DNA of 64,000 nucleotides, from NCBI GenBank assembly GCA_936440205.1, contig OW387142.1:17140736-17204735 (forward strand), in the 5' to 3' direction. Source of the DNA: Lepidonotus clava. Lineage: Eukaryota; Annelida; Polychaeta; Phyllodocida; Polynoidae. Of this stretch, positions 23,856-35,569 are shown in pieces. Within the stretch, counting starts at the first letter, position 1. The number at the start of each line of letters is the position of its first letter. The notes under the pieces were generated by a model that saw only the letters and a list, made by a program, of their open reading frames with translations, was not told the origin of the DNA and searched no databases. Both the position numbers and the translations under genes were made by a program.

Positions 23856-26800
23856 GCAATATACAAATTAATGTTTAAATCATAGGATACAAGGAGCGGT
23901 ACATACAGCAATTAACTACATACCACCCCTTGTACGTACCACTCTTCGACCGTGCTGGTGATAAATTACGTTATTATATAATTATACTTACATTCTCTTG
24001 ATATTTTTCTGTAATGACCATTATCTGAAAACGTCTACCATGTCATTATTGTATTATTACTACTAGATAAGTTTAACTATAGATAACAGGGTAAATGGGT
24101 TAAAGGGTTAATGTGTTCACTATAGAATAACCACGGTATGATTTTAATTTTCGTATATATAATTTTTATTCTTCTTTGCTATATACAAACATACATTGCC
24201 CTGCCACACATAATCCATCATTATACATACCAACAGCTAGGATGAACATAAAACTCGAAAAATATATGCAAAAATAACATTTGGCTAATAGATTAATAAT
24301 AAAAACCAATAAATAGGCCGGCCAACCATATCATATCTAGGTTTAGGTCACCACAAAGCGACTAGTTATGAAGTTAGACCTATGCGGGTCCAATGGCACT
24401 ATATTTACAAGAGTATAGGTCCACAGAATTTCAGTATAATGTCCTTCGGCAGCAACGGGTCGAAACAATGATGAGTATCATTAGAAGCAATTTTTTCCGT
24501 CTGCATTTGGTAGATTTGCAATGTACATGGGAGTTGTATTAAACAGTTGCCGTGGGAACTATGAAGGCCGGAGATATTAGCCTAACTTGTATTGTTATTA
24601 CGAAAAGTTATTTACATACATGTATACGCCTTATACTTCCTGTTGTAACAATATATTTAACCTTCTGTAAATACCCACATTATAATACAGTCATTCCATT
24701 TTTCTGAATATCATAATCATAAACAGCTACACTATTAAATTTCATGGACACCCTATACTTGACATCGAGGATATGTATTAACTCTCTAGCCTATATACGA
24801 TCAATTGCCGGGTTCACTCCACACAGCAGACGTTTTTACGAATGGATACAGCGAAGTTCATGATATAGCATTTTGAACCAGAAAAAAAGCATTTCCTGGA
24901 GGTCTCATGTGACCAGCACATGCCATTCGTGGTAAAGCCTGGGAAAAACTACAATAGGTCACCCTGTCACAAAGCATCCCAACTAGTGGGGGTAACATCT
25001 GCAGCCGTCAGGGAATGGACACATGCAGCTGAATGCAGCAGTATCTATATATCAAACGTCCGCGACTCTTGTTTGATAAGCAGGCAAATACATTGGTCCT
25101 TTCTACATTTATAAACGCACAACAGTGAAAGCGCGTTAGGGTTTCCGAATAATAATGCAGGTATGCGTAAATATTGAAGCACAATAGTTGTTCTGTGGAG
25201 CTTGGGACAGAAAAACATGGTTGCCATTTGGGGTGAAGTAGGGTAACACAACCATTGTTTAGTGATTCCATTATTTTGGGTTGCGTACCGTAAGGGACAG
25301 AGACTCGCCAATGGGTGCCTCGTATGTGTGCAGAGTGATGCACCTGAATAGAATGCATGATATGATACGTGCACACTAACAGAACACTTAAATGTGTCAG
25401 GAAAAAAATAGTATTCACTGAACACGAACTCCGTTGAAACTCACACTCGGGACTCATACCCCTGAGCACTTAATTTGACACGTAATTAACACCACTTAAC
25501 ATTTGCCAAACAGATGTACCACATGATTATAATATAGATATTATTTACCTTCAAAGGTAGGATTGGGGTTTGGATAAGGGTCAGTATAAGTCCATTATGA
25601 ACACTTTAAGATTACAATAATTATAGTGTATAGAGCATAATATTATCATGTATATCGTTTGTAAATGTCCCAATTTCGTTCATCAGTTAATGTGCCACTG
25701 CATGACTGCCGTGCGCAATAACATGCAACGCTTTACAATCTTTTATAATGCTGAAGGCCTTAATAAAATCATAAAAAAGACATTTGACACTCTGTGGACG
25801 AAGTCATCCATGAAACATAGCCTTTTAGATAAGGTGTTTCTTTTTATTCTGATAGCAACCCGACGTTTCTCCACTGGTTTATTACCTTGTCACCATCTAC
25901 ACAACTATTAAATGCAATAAATGCCAGAATTGATAAGATTGTTCCTTGTTAGAGACTAGATGTAGGCCTAATTACATTCTGTGCAATGACTATATCCACA
26001 TGCCACCTTTACACTCTTTCATTTGATATATGTATTCGCTTTATCGAAAAGAAATGGGATAATGTTGTCAGCAAATTCCCGCTAATGGTTCATCAATTGT
26101 GCAACAGGTTCGCACCCACAGCTCATATAATTCTTTACTTGATCAGGTGTGTTCGTAGCCTGTTGGCCAACCTTTCAACACAGACGTGAAAAGGGATTAA
26201 CAAAGAAATGGTTTGGTTGTTGTTGGTTGATGTTCTACTACAATGTTCATTGTAGGAGAAACCTAGGCTCGACATTTAATATACATGATAATATAACTTT
26301 CTATTGAGATAACAACATTTAGAGGATTAAATGGATGCATTTGAATGCCAGACTGCATAGGATTGCTCCTAGATGCGGACAGGATGCAATTACATCCTGT
26401 ACAATGACTTTTCTATTTACTTGCAAGTTTTCGTTATCTTTTGTCCGTCATGTGAATAAGTGTCCTGTCTTATTAAGTTTCAATATGGCTGTGATTACTT
26501 TCTGAATTTACTGTACATAATGTTAATTCATAATATCATTTGAAGTTATTAATATCACAATAATATGCATTTAATCGATTGGAAGCAAGTCATATTCCAA
26601 TAGAATACTTGCTGAACAGCTTAGTTCTTCTAAATAAAAAAAAGGAATTCTGTTTTTAGATTCAGAATTGATTGACCTATTTCCATGTAATGTTTCGATA
26701 TAACATATAGGGAACACCAGAATTAGATCATGAATGATGTGATATTTTGTATAATAGGAAGATCAATGCATGTCAATAAAAGAATCTATCTGTGTTATTA

Positions 26801-27969
26801 AGGGTAAACATAATCGGAAATTAAAGGTTAATTCTCGAATAGACGGACAACCATAGCATTCATTGCGATCTCATAATGTACATTCATATGGAAAAAAAAA
26901 CTTCTTTGACGTGATACTCACTACACACTTTATAGAAAATTATGCGTCACATTCAAGCCTTTTTGACCTATTAGCAGAAAAGCTATGTACAATAATTGGA
27001 GAAAATCATTTACAGGTAAAACAGATCCAGACTGATGTTAGGTCAACTAAAAGACGAAGTTGTTTTCCAGATTTTGAGTAGTGAACCATAATCGCGTTGT
27101 TGTCAAAAATAATTGCCCGCAGTGTTAAATTGTTATTATAAGTTTTTGCTTTCGATCTCATTTTAATGGAGCCATGGGACCTTCAAAGAGACGGACATCT
27201 GCAATCTGGAATTAATCAGGATATTAGATTACCTCTTGTTTCGACTTTTATTCATTGGTTTGTTTATTTTTGGTGGCGCTTCTTCGCGAAAAGCACATAA
27301 CTGCAGTTTGCCTCTGCAAAACCGTTCAACTCATGCATATCACTCGGTACAATTGTTACATTATAAAAATGTTAGAGCCAATTTATCTTTGATATGCGAA
27401 CTATCGAAAATCAGGTTATCGAATGACGAATTCCATTATAAAAGTAAATGCATTAGAGTCAAAAACCGAAAAGTCGGTTAACTTCATAATGAATTTATTG
27501 CGTAATGAACCAGGAAGCTATTGATGGCTATTAGGGAGAGTGCAGCATCAGACCTTTTAAAATGGCAGTGGATGCTAACCTATTTCAATTGATTTAAATT
27601 CACATATTCATTTGTCTGGGTATAAAATCATCTATCCTCTGAACTTGCGTTTCTATGCACATCAGATTACAACAGTATTTATTCCCTCATATACACCAAT
27701 AAACCATCGAAATCTACGAACCATGCGTTTATGGACAGTTGATTATTGTTTGCTCATGCGTACATCGAACATATATACGAAGTATGACCTCATAGCGTAT
27801 TTGTCCCAAGAAAACTAGCTTTACAATACATAAGCAATCAAGGGAATGAAAAATTATTGTTATTTTGTGGACCGTTTTTTGTGTATCGGCTGTAGCACTG
27901 TCTGCATGAGAGGACCAGTGGCAGAGAAAGTGGCCCACACAAACACACTTCTCTTTTCATTCCATCTTC
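23856..27969. other. 4.1 kb gene-poor DNA, 3' side of the GPCR
   Basis: No coding exon is supported. Minus-strand frames around 25008-25469 are Cys/His-rich but have no splice context. A minus-strand AATAAA at 27678-27683, about 290 nt past the GPCR stop, may end its 3' UTR. Confidence 0.4.
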
Positions 27970-28965
27970 TTACACATGGGTGTGGACAGTGTTGCTGTCC
28001 AGCTCAGTAAATCGTCCCCGTCCCCTGTCGTTGACTCTCTTCGGACAGAACATAAGTAACAACTCCTGGCGGTATAGGGACCCGCAGATGACGTACAGGA
28101 GGAAGTTGATGGAGTGGTTGATCGTCACCATGTACGTCATGATCTGAGACGCCACGCTAAAGGGCCTCGTGTCCCCACTCACTATCCGGTAGGATATGAG
28201 CACGTTGTAGGGTAACGTCAGGATAATAAACACACAACTGTTAGCAATGAGCATCCCAGTAAGTCGATTTGTATCCGTCTGCGTCTGCGTGGCCGCCATC
28301 TTTTTCGATATGAACCTCCGTTGGCGAATAAGCTTCACAACAATTGTCATATTACACACGAAGATGACGCAGAAGGGGAGAAGTGAGTAGGTCAAAACGG
28401 CAACAATGGCTATGGGGATTTTAGTAGGATTTGGTATATTGCATGTTTTGGGGTCAACCAGTGCGTAGACGTAAGTGCTACTGGTGAGCATGACGACGAA
28501 TATAGAGATTACAATGATTAGAGTTTTGATCCTGGTGCAGATGAGCTTGGCCTTTAGGGGTTGGCAGACAATAATCACTCTCTCAATGGTAACGGCGGCT
28601 ACAAGCCAACTGCTGATAAAGGGAACGCTTTGGATGAGCCACCAATACAAGAGGCATGACGCCGGGCTGTTGACGAAATTGGGCAGGCCCAGGAGAGCTA
28701 AGTAATCCTGCAGCTTTAAGTCCAGAAGTAAGCAGAGTGTGTCGGCTATGGCCAGAGCCAGGAGGTAGATGGAGGACGTCATGGACCGGAACCGACGGCG
28801 GAGCAGAACGGCGGCCGATAAAAGATTACCTATTATCCCCAGAATGATGATGATGGGTAGGAAGTACAGGTGCTCCGATGATATCAGCGACGTGGCGTTC
28901 TTGACGTCATCCGTGACGTTAGACGCCATCGCCTTGCCATCCTCCGAGACGTTATACGACGTCAT
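27970..28965 (-). CDS. Rhodopsin-class (class A) GPCR, neuropeptide-receptor-like
   Basis: A single-exon frame of 331 codons from ATG 28965 to stop TAA at 27970. The N-terminus is short and has three N-glycosylation sequons (N5, N16, N23). Seven hydrophobic helices follow, with class A landmarks: GN at 46-47 (N1.50), LALAIAD at 69-75 (D2.50), Cys104 at the top of helix 3 for the disulfide to Cys175 in loop 2, ERV at 128-130 replacing DRY, LP at 251-252 in helix 6 without the CWxP tryptophan, and NFLLY at 287-291 replacing NPxxY. A basic C-tail (CPKR) follows. These variants, especially INFLLY, are common in FMRFamide-receptor-like and other orphan peptide GPCRs of invertebrates; the ligand cannot be read from sequence. 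It would act at the plasma membrane through G proteins. The open frame extends back to a GTG at 28986, but 28965 is the first ATG after an in-frame TAG. Confidence 0.93.
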   Translation of the reverse strand: MTSYNVSEDGKAMASNVTDDVKNATSLISSEHLYFLPIIIILGIIGNLLSAAVLLRRRFRSMTSSIYLLALAIADTLCLLLDLKLQDYLALLGLPNFVNSPASCLLYWWLIQSVPFISSWLVAAVTIERVIIVCQPLKAKLICTRIKTLIIVISIFVVMLTSSTYVYALVDPKTCNIPNPTKIPIAIVAVLTYSLLPFCVIFVCNMTIVVKLIRQRRFISKKMAATQTQTDTNRLTGMLIANSCVFIILTLPYNVLISYRIVSGDTRPFSVASQIMTYMVTINHSINFLLYVICGSLYRQELLLMFCPKRVNDRGRGRFTELDSNTVHTHV

Positions 28966-29300
28966 TGCCCGACTGGTGTATCCCACAAAGTATATATTCC
29001 CAGAGTCAGCCCAAATCGGCTAGATGTATATGCTGACGGCCTCTGTTGTTTGCCTACGCCCAACAATGATGCTTTGCAATGATATCCAGGCCCAGTTTGG
29101 TTTGTCTACACCTTGGTTGATGAGCAGGAGATTGGGGGCAATGGTCGGTGTATTGAGCTGGTGACAGCCTGGCCCGAGCAGCTCGGTAACGTCCACAATG
29201 GCTGAAAGTAGACAGAAGATGGATAACACTGACCCGACTATGGATTGAGTCTCTCGGCGGCGACTCTCACAGCTTGTTGTCACAGTTTATAATAGTTTAA
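28966..29300 (-). promoter_or_regulatory. Upstream region and probable 5' UTR of the GPCR
   Basis: The GC level of the GPCR continues about 320 bp upstream. The segment is open in the receptor's own frame from 29283 to a single TAG at 29020-29022, but it contains no ATG. A TATA-like ATTATAAAC lies near 29290. It may be 5' UTR plus core promoter, or an extra N-terminal segment used through splicing. Confidence 0.35.
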
Positions 29301-30829
29301 CACGTTTACAATTACCTCCCGGCTGGAGGGCTAATGTGGTGTAATAGTATGACGTGGAGCACACCTAATGCAAGTCTACACGTCCCCTGCAATATTTGTC
29401 ATTTCTCATTTGGCTTCCTGACAACTTAATGGTCAACCCCAAGGCAATGGAAATAGAGCAATATTGCTAATAATGGCAGTGGACGTCAAGCGGTGCATCT
29501 CTGCCGTCAGCTTCCTATTAAGTGGCGGTAGAACCGTTTAACACACTGCGGGCTAGGACCCTTTCTGAAACATGGTAAACTAAATTAATAAAAACACAAA
29601 TCTGTAAGCACAATATGGGACATGAAGATAAATGCAAGACGGCCAGTACATAGAAAAGTAAATGAAACATAGCTAGGTTAGTTTACCATAGACGCACCTC
29701 ATCAGCTAATAGTGTCTGGATGGAAAAGAAATAAATGCATCATTTAGAAGATTAGATATAATTCTAGTCAGCTAATGCTTGGGGAACGCCAATTCTCTTT
29801 GATATCTGTTATCCTATAGCCAAATATTAATACTGCTGTATCGTGTCATGTTTTTGATTATGTGGCATAATAGTACGAATATTATATATAACACATGCGG
29901 CTCTTTAGGCTCATTGGCCATTTCTGTGTAATTCTCAATGACCTACCCCTATCACCAACCATTTAACGTTGTTTTGTGACATCAAGTCACCCTGAATCTA
30001 GAGCACCCTGCCCAAGTGGGACACTTCGACTTGTGACACATTGTCTGTAATGGCACACAAAGGAAAAACTAGTCAACACACCCCTTGGAGTAAATCTTCC
30101 CATACATCAAGGTTCAGAGCGGGTCATGGTTTACATCTCAGGGGTGTAGCAAGTCCCAAACTTGCATGAGAATACTCACTCGGGTATCTTTGGGGATGAT
30201 TATTACTTTACTAGAATTGAGTGAACGCACTCACACTTATTGCCATAGTTCAAATAGATAATGTTAAAATTGCGTGAACGCAATGGTGTTTTTTGTATCA
30301 TGGAAGCTACACCAGCGTCACCAGCGTAGCTACGCCAATGCAATTGCTGAATTCCATTGCATGATCGCAATCCTAGGGAAAATAACTAAAAAGACAGAAA
30401 CTATTAGGCGTCAAAGGGGTTAATGGAAACACCACACGTTGCTGCGAGGAAATTGATTTTAAACGCTTGAGCACAATATCCAAACTGAGATTTTAACAGA
30501 ATTGTATTTGCAGTTGAGATTTTTTCACTTAATTCAATCACAACTGTGGCTTTATTGATACGGCGTTTCGCCAATGCATGCATGCATTTGATGATATAGG
30601 GAGTTCGCCCCCTCCCTTTGTATATATAGTACAAGGCGGAGTCGTGACCGTAGGAGCAGAAGTATACACATTGGGGGTTAAATGAGTAGACAAGTACTGA
30701 CAATGTTAATGACAGACATAGTGGATACGGACGGGGCCTGGCCCTCTATTAATGGGAGCCCCTAATACCCTATAGCTATCTGGGTCAGAGCGTATCCCTG
30801 GTCGAGCAGCTCACACAGAACGGCCCGTC
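29301..30829. other. Intergenic DNA between the GPCR and the next plus-strand gene
   Basis: No gene is supported. Short hairpins such as TGAGTG/CACTCA and ATTGCGT/ACGCAAT cluster around 30220-30370. Confidence 0.4.
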
Positions 30830-30840
30830 TCTATATAAAA
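30830..30840 (+). promoter_or_regulatory. TATA box upstream of the plus-strand gene
   Basis: TATATAAAA within CTCTATATAAAACAGAG, in a GC-richer context, about 185 bp before the ATG at 31020. Spacing and strand suit a core promoter for that gene. Confidence 0.4.
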
Positions 30841-31019
30841 CAGAGTGGCTCATACTCTGCTGGTTTTAATCATGCAGGACAACACATTAAGTCATAAAAG
30901 GGCCTAAGAGGAGGGCATTTGCCCGGAGTCCCATGTAGTGTGTAAAGGCCTACTGACCTCGGTCAGAAGGCCGCAATGGGCGCATTGCAAAACAACCTGA
31001 AAGGCATCCCAAATGCAAG

Positions 31020-31180
31020 ATGGAACGAGGCTCAGATATTACCCTGCAGCCCAGAAATGGCCTCGGTTTTCCATTACGCCCAGAAATACCAGGGAACATG
31101 GGTAGGATGTCCAATGAAAGGGACATTCGGGTTCTTGGCCTTGTCAACAACCATCCCGTTACTCGATATCTTCAGCCAAG
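31020..31180 (+). CDS. Candidate exon 1 of a small two-exon gene
   Basis: ATG at 31020 opens 53 codons plus two bases (begins MERGSDITLQPRNGLG, ends NNHPVTRYLQP plus AG of an Arg). It is basic and Pro/Asn/Arg-rich. The frame is intact here, while a diverged duplicate at 31454 onwards is broken early, as expected if this copy is used. Phase 2 at 31180 fits exon 2 at 33042 exactly. The weak point is the donor: GTTCAT is a poor match to GTRAGT. An alternative donor GTAGGA at 31102 would end in phase 1 and would need a further exon. Confidence 0.4.
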
Positions 31181-31430
31181 GTTCATGAAAGCAGACAGAA
31201 CATGACAATTTGTTTCCATTATGATATTGAATGGCAATAATCTTCAGTTATATCAGCTAATAATGTAGGATATTTCACATACTATTAATTTATAATGATT
31301 TTAGTACCCGGTTAATATACCATGTGCGAGTAAGACCTAGTAGTACTTTCGCGCACGTCCCTAATGAAAAACGGAAATGAAGTGTTTCATAATTATAGTT
31401 AGACTAGCCTTATTATCACATTTTCACAAG
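31052..31430 (+). repeat. Duplicated segment, unit 1 (contains candidate exon 1)
   Basis: About 380 bp starting AGAAATGGCCT and ending near TTAGACTAGCCT recurs as unit 2 from about 31454, roughly 400 bp downstream. Shared blocks include ATATCTTCAGCCAAGGTTCAT and AGTGTTTCATA. Confidence 0.8.
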
Positions 31431-31453
31431 CTAGCAAGCACATCTTTCTGGCT

Positions 31454-32913
31454 AAGAAATGGCCTTGATTTTCCATTGGGCCAGAAATGCCAGTCAACCT
31501 AGGTAGGATATAAAATGAAAGGGATATTCATGTTCTTGGCATTCACGAAAAAAGCATCCACCTATTTGATATCTTCAGCCAAGGTTCATAAAAGGGCACA
31601 GGGCATACCAGTTTGGTTTCAGTATATATGATATTGGAGGTTAGTATTTTTTAGCTATATCAGCTATAAAGTTAGGACATTTATAGTGGGGTCTGTTAAG
31701 GTCAATTTTTTGAGAAATCGTTATAGAGCGGATAAAACATCAAATTTAGTATGAGGCACCTCTGAGGCATAACTACGAAATCTGGAAGGGGAGCCACTTA
31801 TCAATAGGATGGATGTGGGGGCCCAAAAACCAATATGGCTGACTTTTGCTATAAACAGTCATATATCTCATCTTCTAAAATGACTAAAGAGACAAGGTTG
31901 GTGTCAAAACTGGAAGATTATGGATCAGGGAAATCAATTATTTGCATTTAAAGTCAATGTGGAAAATCAAAATCCAAGATAACTGACATTTTGAGAAATA
32001 GCATGATTTTTAGCTGCTAATGTATCTTTATGAGTGGAAATGGTTCCAAAATCTGTTGTTTATAACCTTGAGGGCTCAGTAGATATAATATGCATCCAAA
32101 AGAATACCACAGATTTCAAAATGGCTGAATTTATTAGCATGATACCTTTGATGATGACCGCTGTATTCCAAAATGAGGTAAAAGAAAGGGATATCAACTT
32201 TACTCATACGCTACAAGATCTCTTCATTTCATTTGGTATAATTGACACTCCCCCTGAGATAGGTCCAGGTGTAGCAAGCAGAAGGGCCTTTGTCCAGGTG
32301 TAAACAGGTACTTGAGTGGACTGAGGGCACTGGTCTCACCTCAGTCAATTATAGTGAATTTGCCAATTAACCCCATGATCTCCTGGGATGCCTTCATTGA
32401 ATTTGAAAGGGAAGCCACCTTGAAATATTAACCCAACCCCAGTGGGGGTCATAAATCTAATAATTATGGTCGACTTTTATGGAAATAGTCTTATATCTCA
32501 GCTTCTGAAATGCCTAGAAACACATTGTTAGTGTCAAAATTGTTAGATTATAGGACAGGGAATTCAATTATTGGCCAATGGAATCTATACAAGAGATCTA
32601 ATCCAAGATGGCCAATAAATTTGGTTAAATACCTTAAATTTCAAATGCTTAAAACATACAAAATTTGTCAAAATTTCATTTTGGTATTTCAAGGTGGCTC
32701 CCCTTCTAGTTTCAATAGTTATGCCTCAGAGATGTCTCATGCAAGAATTGGTGCTTTTATCCACTCTGTAACGAAAATGTTGTTAACAGACCCCACTATT
32801 AACATACTCTGTTGACTTGAAATAACCTTACTGGAATACCATGCGTGAGGAAGCCCTAGTAGTAGGGGATAAAGTGTTTCATATTCATAGTTAGACTAGC
32901 CTCACATTTCACA
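31454..32913 (+). repeat. Duplicated segment, unit 2, split by a transposon
   Basis: Matches unit 1 from AGAAATGGCCT through GTTAGGACATTTA (31454-31683). It resumes after the family A transposon at about 32797 and runs to TTAGACTAGCCTCACATTT. The exon-like part no longer keeps an open frame, so it is a decayed duplicate exon of the host gene. Confidence 0.8.
31686..32796. mobile_element. Family A DNA transposon copy 3, 1111 bp, inverted relative to copy 1
   Basis: Ends GTGGGGTCTGTTAAGG and the inverse of GTGGGGTCTGTTAACAAC, with TA on both sides (684-685 and 797-798 within 31684-32798). Its block order is the reverse complement of copy 1: the CAATAGGATGGATG module is on the left and the AAATTTCATTTTGGTATTTC module on the right. 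No transposase frame. It sits inside duplicated unit 2, while unit 1 gives the matching empty site. Confidence 0.88.
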
Positions 32914-32980
32914 GGAAATAGTTTGAACCTTTTTTACCTCTGAGGGAAGAACGTGGTTAACGTTAAAACAGAATTGTGGA

Positions 32981-33010
32981 TACTATACTATACTATACTA
33001 TACTATACTA
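32981..33010. repeat. (TACTA)6 microsatellite
   Basis: Six perfect TACTA units immediately before the acceptor region of the exon at 33042. Confidence 0.9.
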
Positions 33011-33041
33011 AAAAGGGCCTCTGTGGTTCCTCTCACCTTAG

Positions 33042-33378
33042 AAAACCAGTGGTGAGTCGACTTGGGCGTGAAAGTGCCTGGAGTTCTGACCAAGGAGGAA
33101 ATGAGAAAATCATGGATTCACGTCGGGGTGCCATATGCTGGGGGCGGTACACAGGCGGACATCGTTGGCTCCTGTTTACACCTTTACTCCAGCAGCCCTT
33201 CAATCTCCCTCCTAGGCTCAAGGATCAAACATCTTACTCTGCCCTGACCACGCCCACAAGGCTTACAGAGGTTTATAGTAAGCCTACTTGTCAGGCAATG
33301 AGGGATTATCCAAGACTGAGGGCCTTATTCCTGCCTGTTGGGTCAACTCCAAAAGCACCATTCAGCAGCCAGAACTAG
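33042..33378 (+). CDS. Terminal exon of a small basic protein, unknown family
   Basis: The acceptor GTTCCTCTCACCTTAG ending at 33041 has a good pyrimidine tract. The exon then stays open for 112 codons to TAG at 33376-33378, entering at codon position 3. The product is basic, with Pro, Leu and aromatic residues and segments such as GRYTGGHRWLLFTPLLQQP and PRLKDQTSYSALTTP, ending PKAPFSSQN. I see no enzyme motif, signal peptide or membrane helix. Short basic Pro/Tyr/Trp proteins of this look include many ciliary and sperm microtubule-inner proteins, but that is only a resemblance in style. Joined to 31020-31180 it gives about 165 residues. Confidence 0.5.
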
Positions 33379-34596
33379 GGTTCAGTAGGGTGGAATGGGT
33401 CAAACCCTGCCAACTGCGGCATACCAATCAGTTATGAATTGCCACTACACATAATCTCTAGAATGTAAGGATTAAGTTGCCTTGCAGTCGTCAAACCTTG
33501 TAGGCCTATTGATTTACCAACTGGTAGCTCTGCTGTTGGGTGTCGTATGTCAATGACCTGTTCACCCCTACTTGACTCCTAACTGAGCCCTGGTTTTTAC
33601 ATGTTTGCTGGTTTGTATCGGCACTGTGCCAGCACCCGGCCAGAACCGACAACTGACAATGAAGGGCTGCCGTATAAAGAGGGTAACCAGAGTTTTACAT
33701 TCACAATATTAGTATCATCCTTGCAGTCAGGAATATGATACATAAACATTTGAAAAATGAACTATCCAAATTTTACACTCCGCCGTGAATCTACTGATTT
33801 GACGTACTCTTAAATCACTAATCTGCCTAATATTATCAAAATGAAAGCAAATTTTTTTTGTCTTAAACATAATTATTGGAGACAACATTTTTGTTCTTCA
33901 TGACCGATCTTAATTCTGAAACGACCTTTTCCCTGGTCAGATGAGATCTATATTTGATAGGCCCCTCCCGCATTGGGTACGTCATGGAGGTGGGACAGAA
34001 TACACCATGCAGAAAATCCCAGAAGGTTTTTAAGTAGTGAACAAGATTATGACCATGCCAAAAGACAATTTTTAAGCCAATAAGGGGATAGACAATTAGG
34101 AAAATAGGCTTTCAGCACTGTTTCCTATGGAAAAAGGACTATTTCATTTTTCCTAAAGTTTTACATACAATGTCATTCTTTATTTTTATGATTTCCCCCC
34201 GAAATTACGAGACTCCTTCACGTTTATAAAACTCTATCAAGGAATAACTTTTGAAGTATTTGGAATCATCTTTCATAGTGAGGTATGTGTTGCGCAGCTT
34301 GCAGCTGTGGCCGTTCGTGCTAGCTACAAGACCGCGAGTGCGGCAGGTGTTTGTAATATCCACAATCAAACAGTCAATCTTATACTTTGATCCTTTAACT
34401 GTGAGACATTTTGTGAAAATTTCATAATGAGCTTCAATTCTTATGTAAATTGGGATTGGCTAATTGCTTCTACATCCCATTCTTTGGTGAAATTAAAAGA
34501 TAATATGCAACATTATAATAATTCTCTGACAATGTTATTATAAACATTCGTAGGTTGTATAACAGTGGGGCTAGGCCTACTTGTCTAAAGCTGTGA
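33379..34596. other. Intergenic DNA
   Basis: Downstream of the small gene's stop. No further gene is seen, and no repeat beyond one TAGGCCTA octamer (33501-33508); another lies at 34572-34579. Confidence 0.4.
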
Positions 34597-34730
34597 TTGG
34601 ACACATTAACGAATTGAAAGCCCTTTGTTACAGGAATGTAGGACCTTTGATTTAAGGTCGTATTTGGACACATTAATGAATTGAAAGCCCTGTGTTATAG
34701 GAATGTAGGACCTTTGATCTAAAGTTGATT
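34597..34730. repeat. Tandem duplication of about 65-70 bp
   Basis: Two close copies beginning GGACACATTAA(C/T)GAATTG, each with GAATGTAGGACCTTTGAT. Confidence 0.8.
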
Positions 34731-34785
34731 TGAACACATACTGACTGATGAAAGGTGCACATTCTGGGTTTTGTGGCAATTACAA

Positions 34786-34873
34786 AATAAGTTTTACGAC
34801 CTTGTTTGTCAGAGAGTGAAGAGGCCAAATAAGTTTAACAACCTTGTTTGTTAGAGAGAGAGAGAAGAGGCCA
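34786..34873. repeat. Second short tandem duplication
   Basis: Two copies of AAGTTT(T)ACGACCTTGTTTGT followed by AGAGAGTGAAGAGGCCA-like sequence. The second copy has an expanded AG tract. Confidence 0.75.
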
Positions 34874-35520
34874 GGGGATCCATGCCTAGGGGCACATTTC
34901 CATGTACCCCCAATAATCATTTACCCAAAATATACAATATATATGTATTAGAAATATCAACTTTGTTACAATTGATATGACTGCTTATTCGTAAGATTTT
35001 GTGGCATTTGCAATTGCCTCAAACAGTTGCCGATCCCTGCAGCTCAAATACATGCCTTCAAATATACACAGTACAGAATGATTCAGACCCTTTTTTTACC
35101 TCTTCTAAGTTATTATTACAATTTATGCACAGTATGTACCCACAGAAACGCAAACTTTCTGTTAGTCAGGGGACATGAGTTTAAAAAAATACATATTAAA
35201 AAAACAAATATCCAATAGAAATTTGCACAGTAGTACTTACGTGGAGGGTTGCATGTGTTATCTTCTAGAAAACACGAAAGTAATTATGGTTTCAAACAAG
35301 AAGAACAAAACTCACCGATCAAAATGTATCCGGACTAAAAGCCACAGATTTATGATACACAAGGCAAGGTGTTATATCCGACATGGCTGACATGCTCATT
35401 CCCATATCCCTGGTGTGGCTGGTTTAGTGGAATAGTTGTCCTGGCTTTTGGGTTGTGAGAGGTGGTGGAGGACTGAGTGGCTCTGAGAGAGTGAGCAGCC
35501 TGTGAGCAGATCTCTGAGCC
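34874..35520. other. AT-rich intergenic DNA
   Basis: No feature supported. Confidence 0.4.
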
Positions 35521-35535
35521 CATCTGTTCTGCTCC

Positions 35536-35565
35536 ATGCCCGCGGCTGCAGGCAGCGCTACGCCG
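35536..35565 (+). CDS. Possible first coding exon (10 codons) in a CpG-rich patch
   Basis: ATG at 35536 opens MPAAAGSATP and meets a GTGAGC donor at 35566 in phase 0. The surrounding 35440-35570 is CpG-rich for this window, as expected of a promoter-proximal exon. No matching downstream exon was found. The opposite strand also has an open frame here (MEQNRWAQRSAHRLL...), so even the strand is uncertain. Confidence 0.2.
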
Positions 35566-35569
35566 GTGA

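Noticed and set aside
25008-25469. 153-codon minus-strand frame, Cys/His-rich
   Set aside because: No zinc-finger spacing, no splice sites, AT-rich codons; consistent with chance.
29020-29283. 87-codon minus-strand frame with a GRR amidation-like site, considered as a peptide precursor upstream of its receptor
   Set aside because: It contains no ATG and no secretory leader at a start. More likely 5' UTR of the GPCR.
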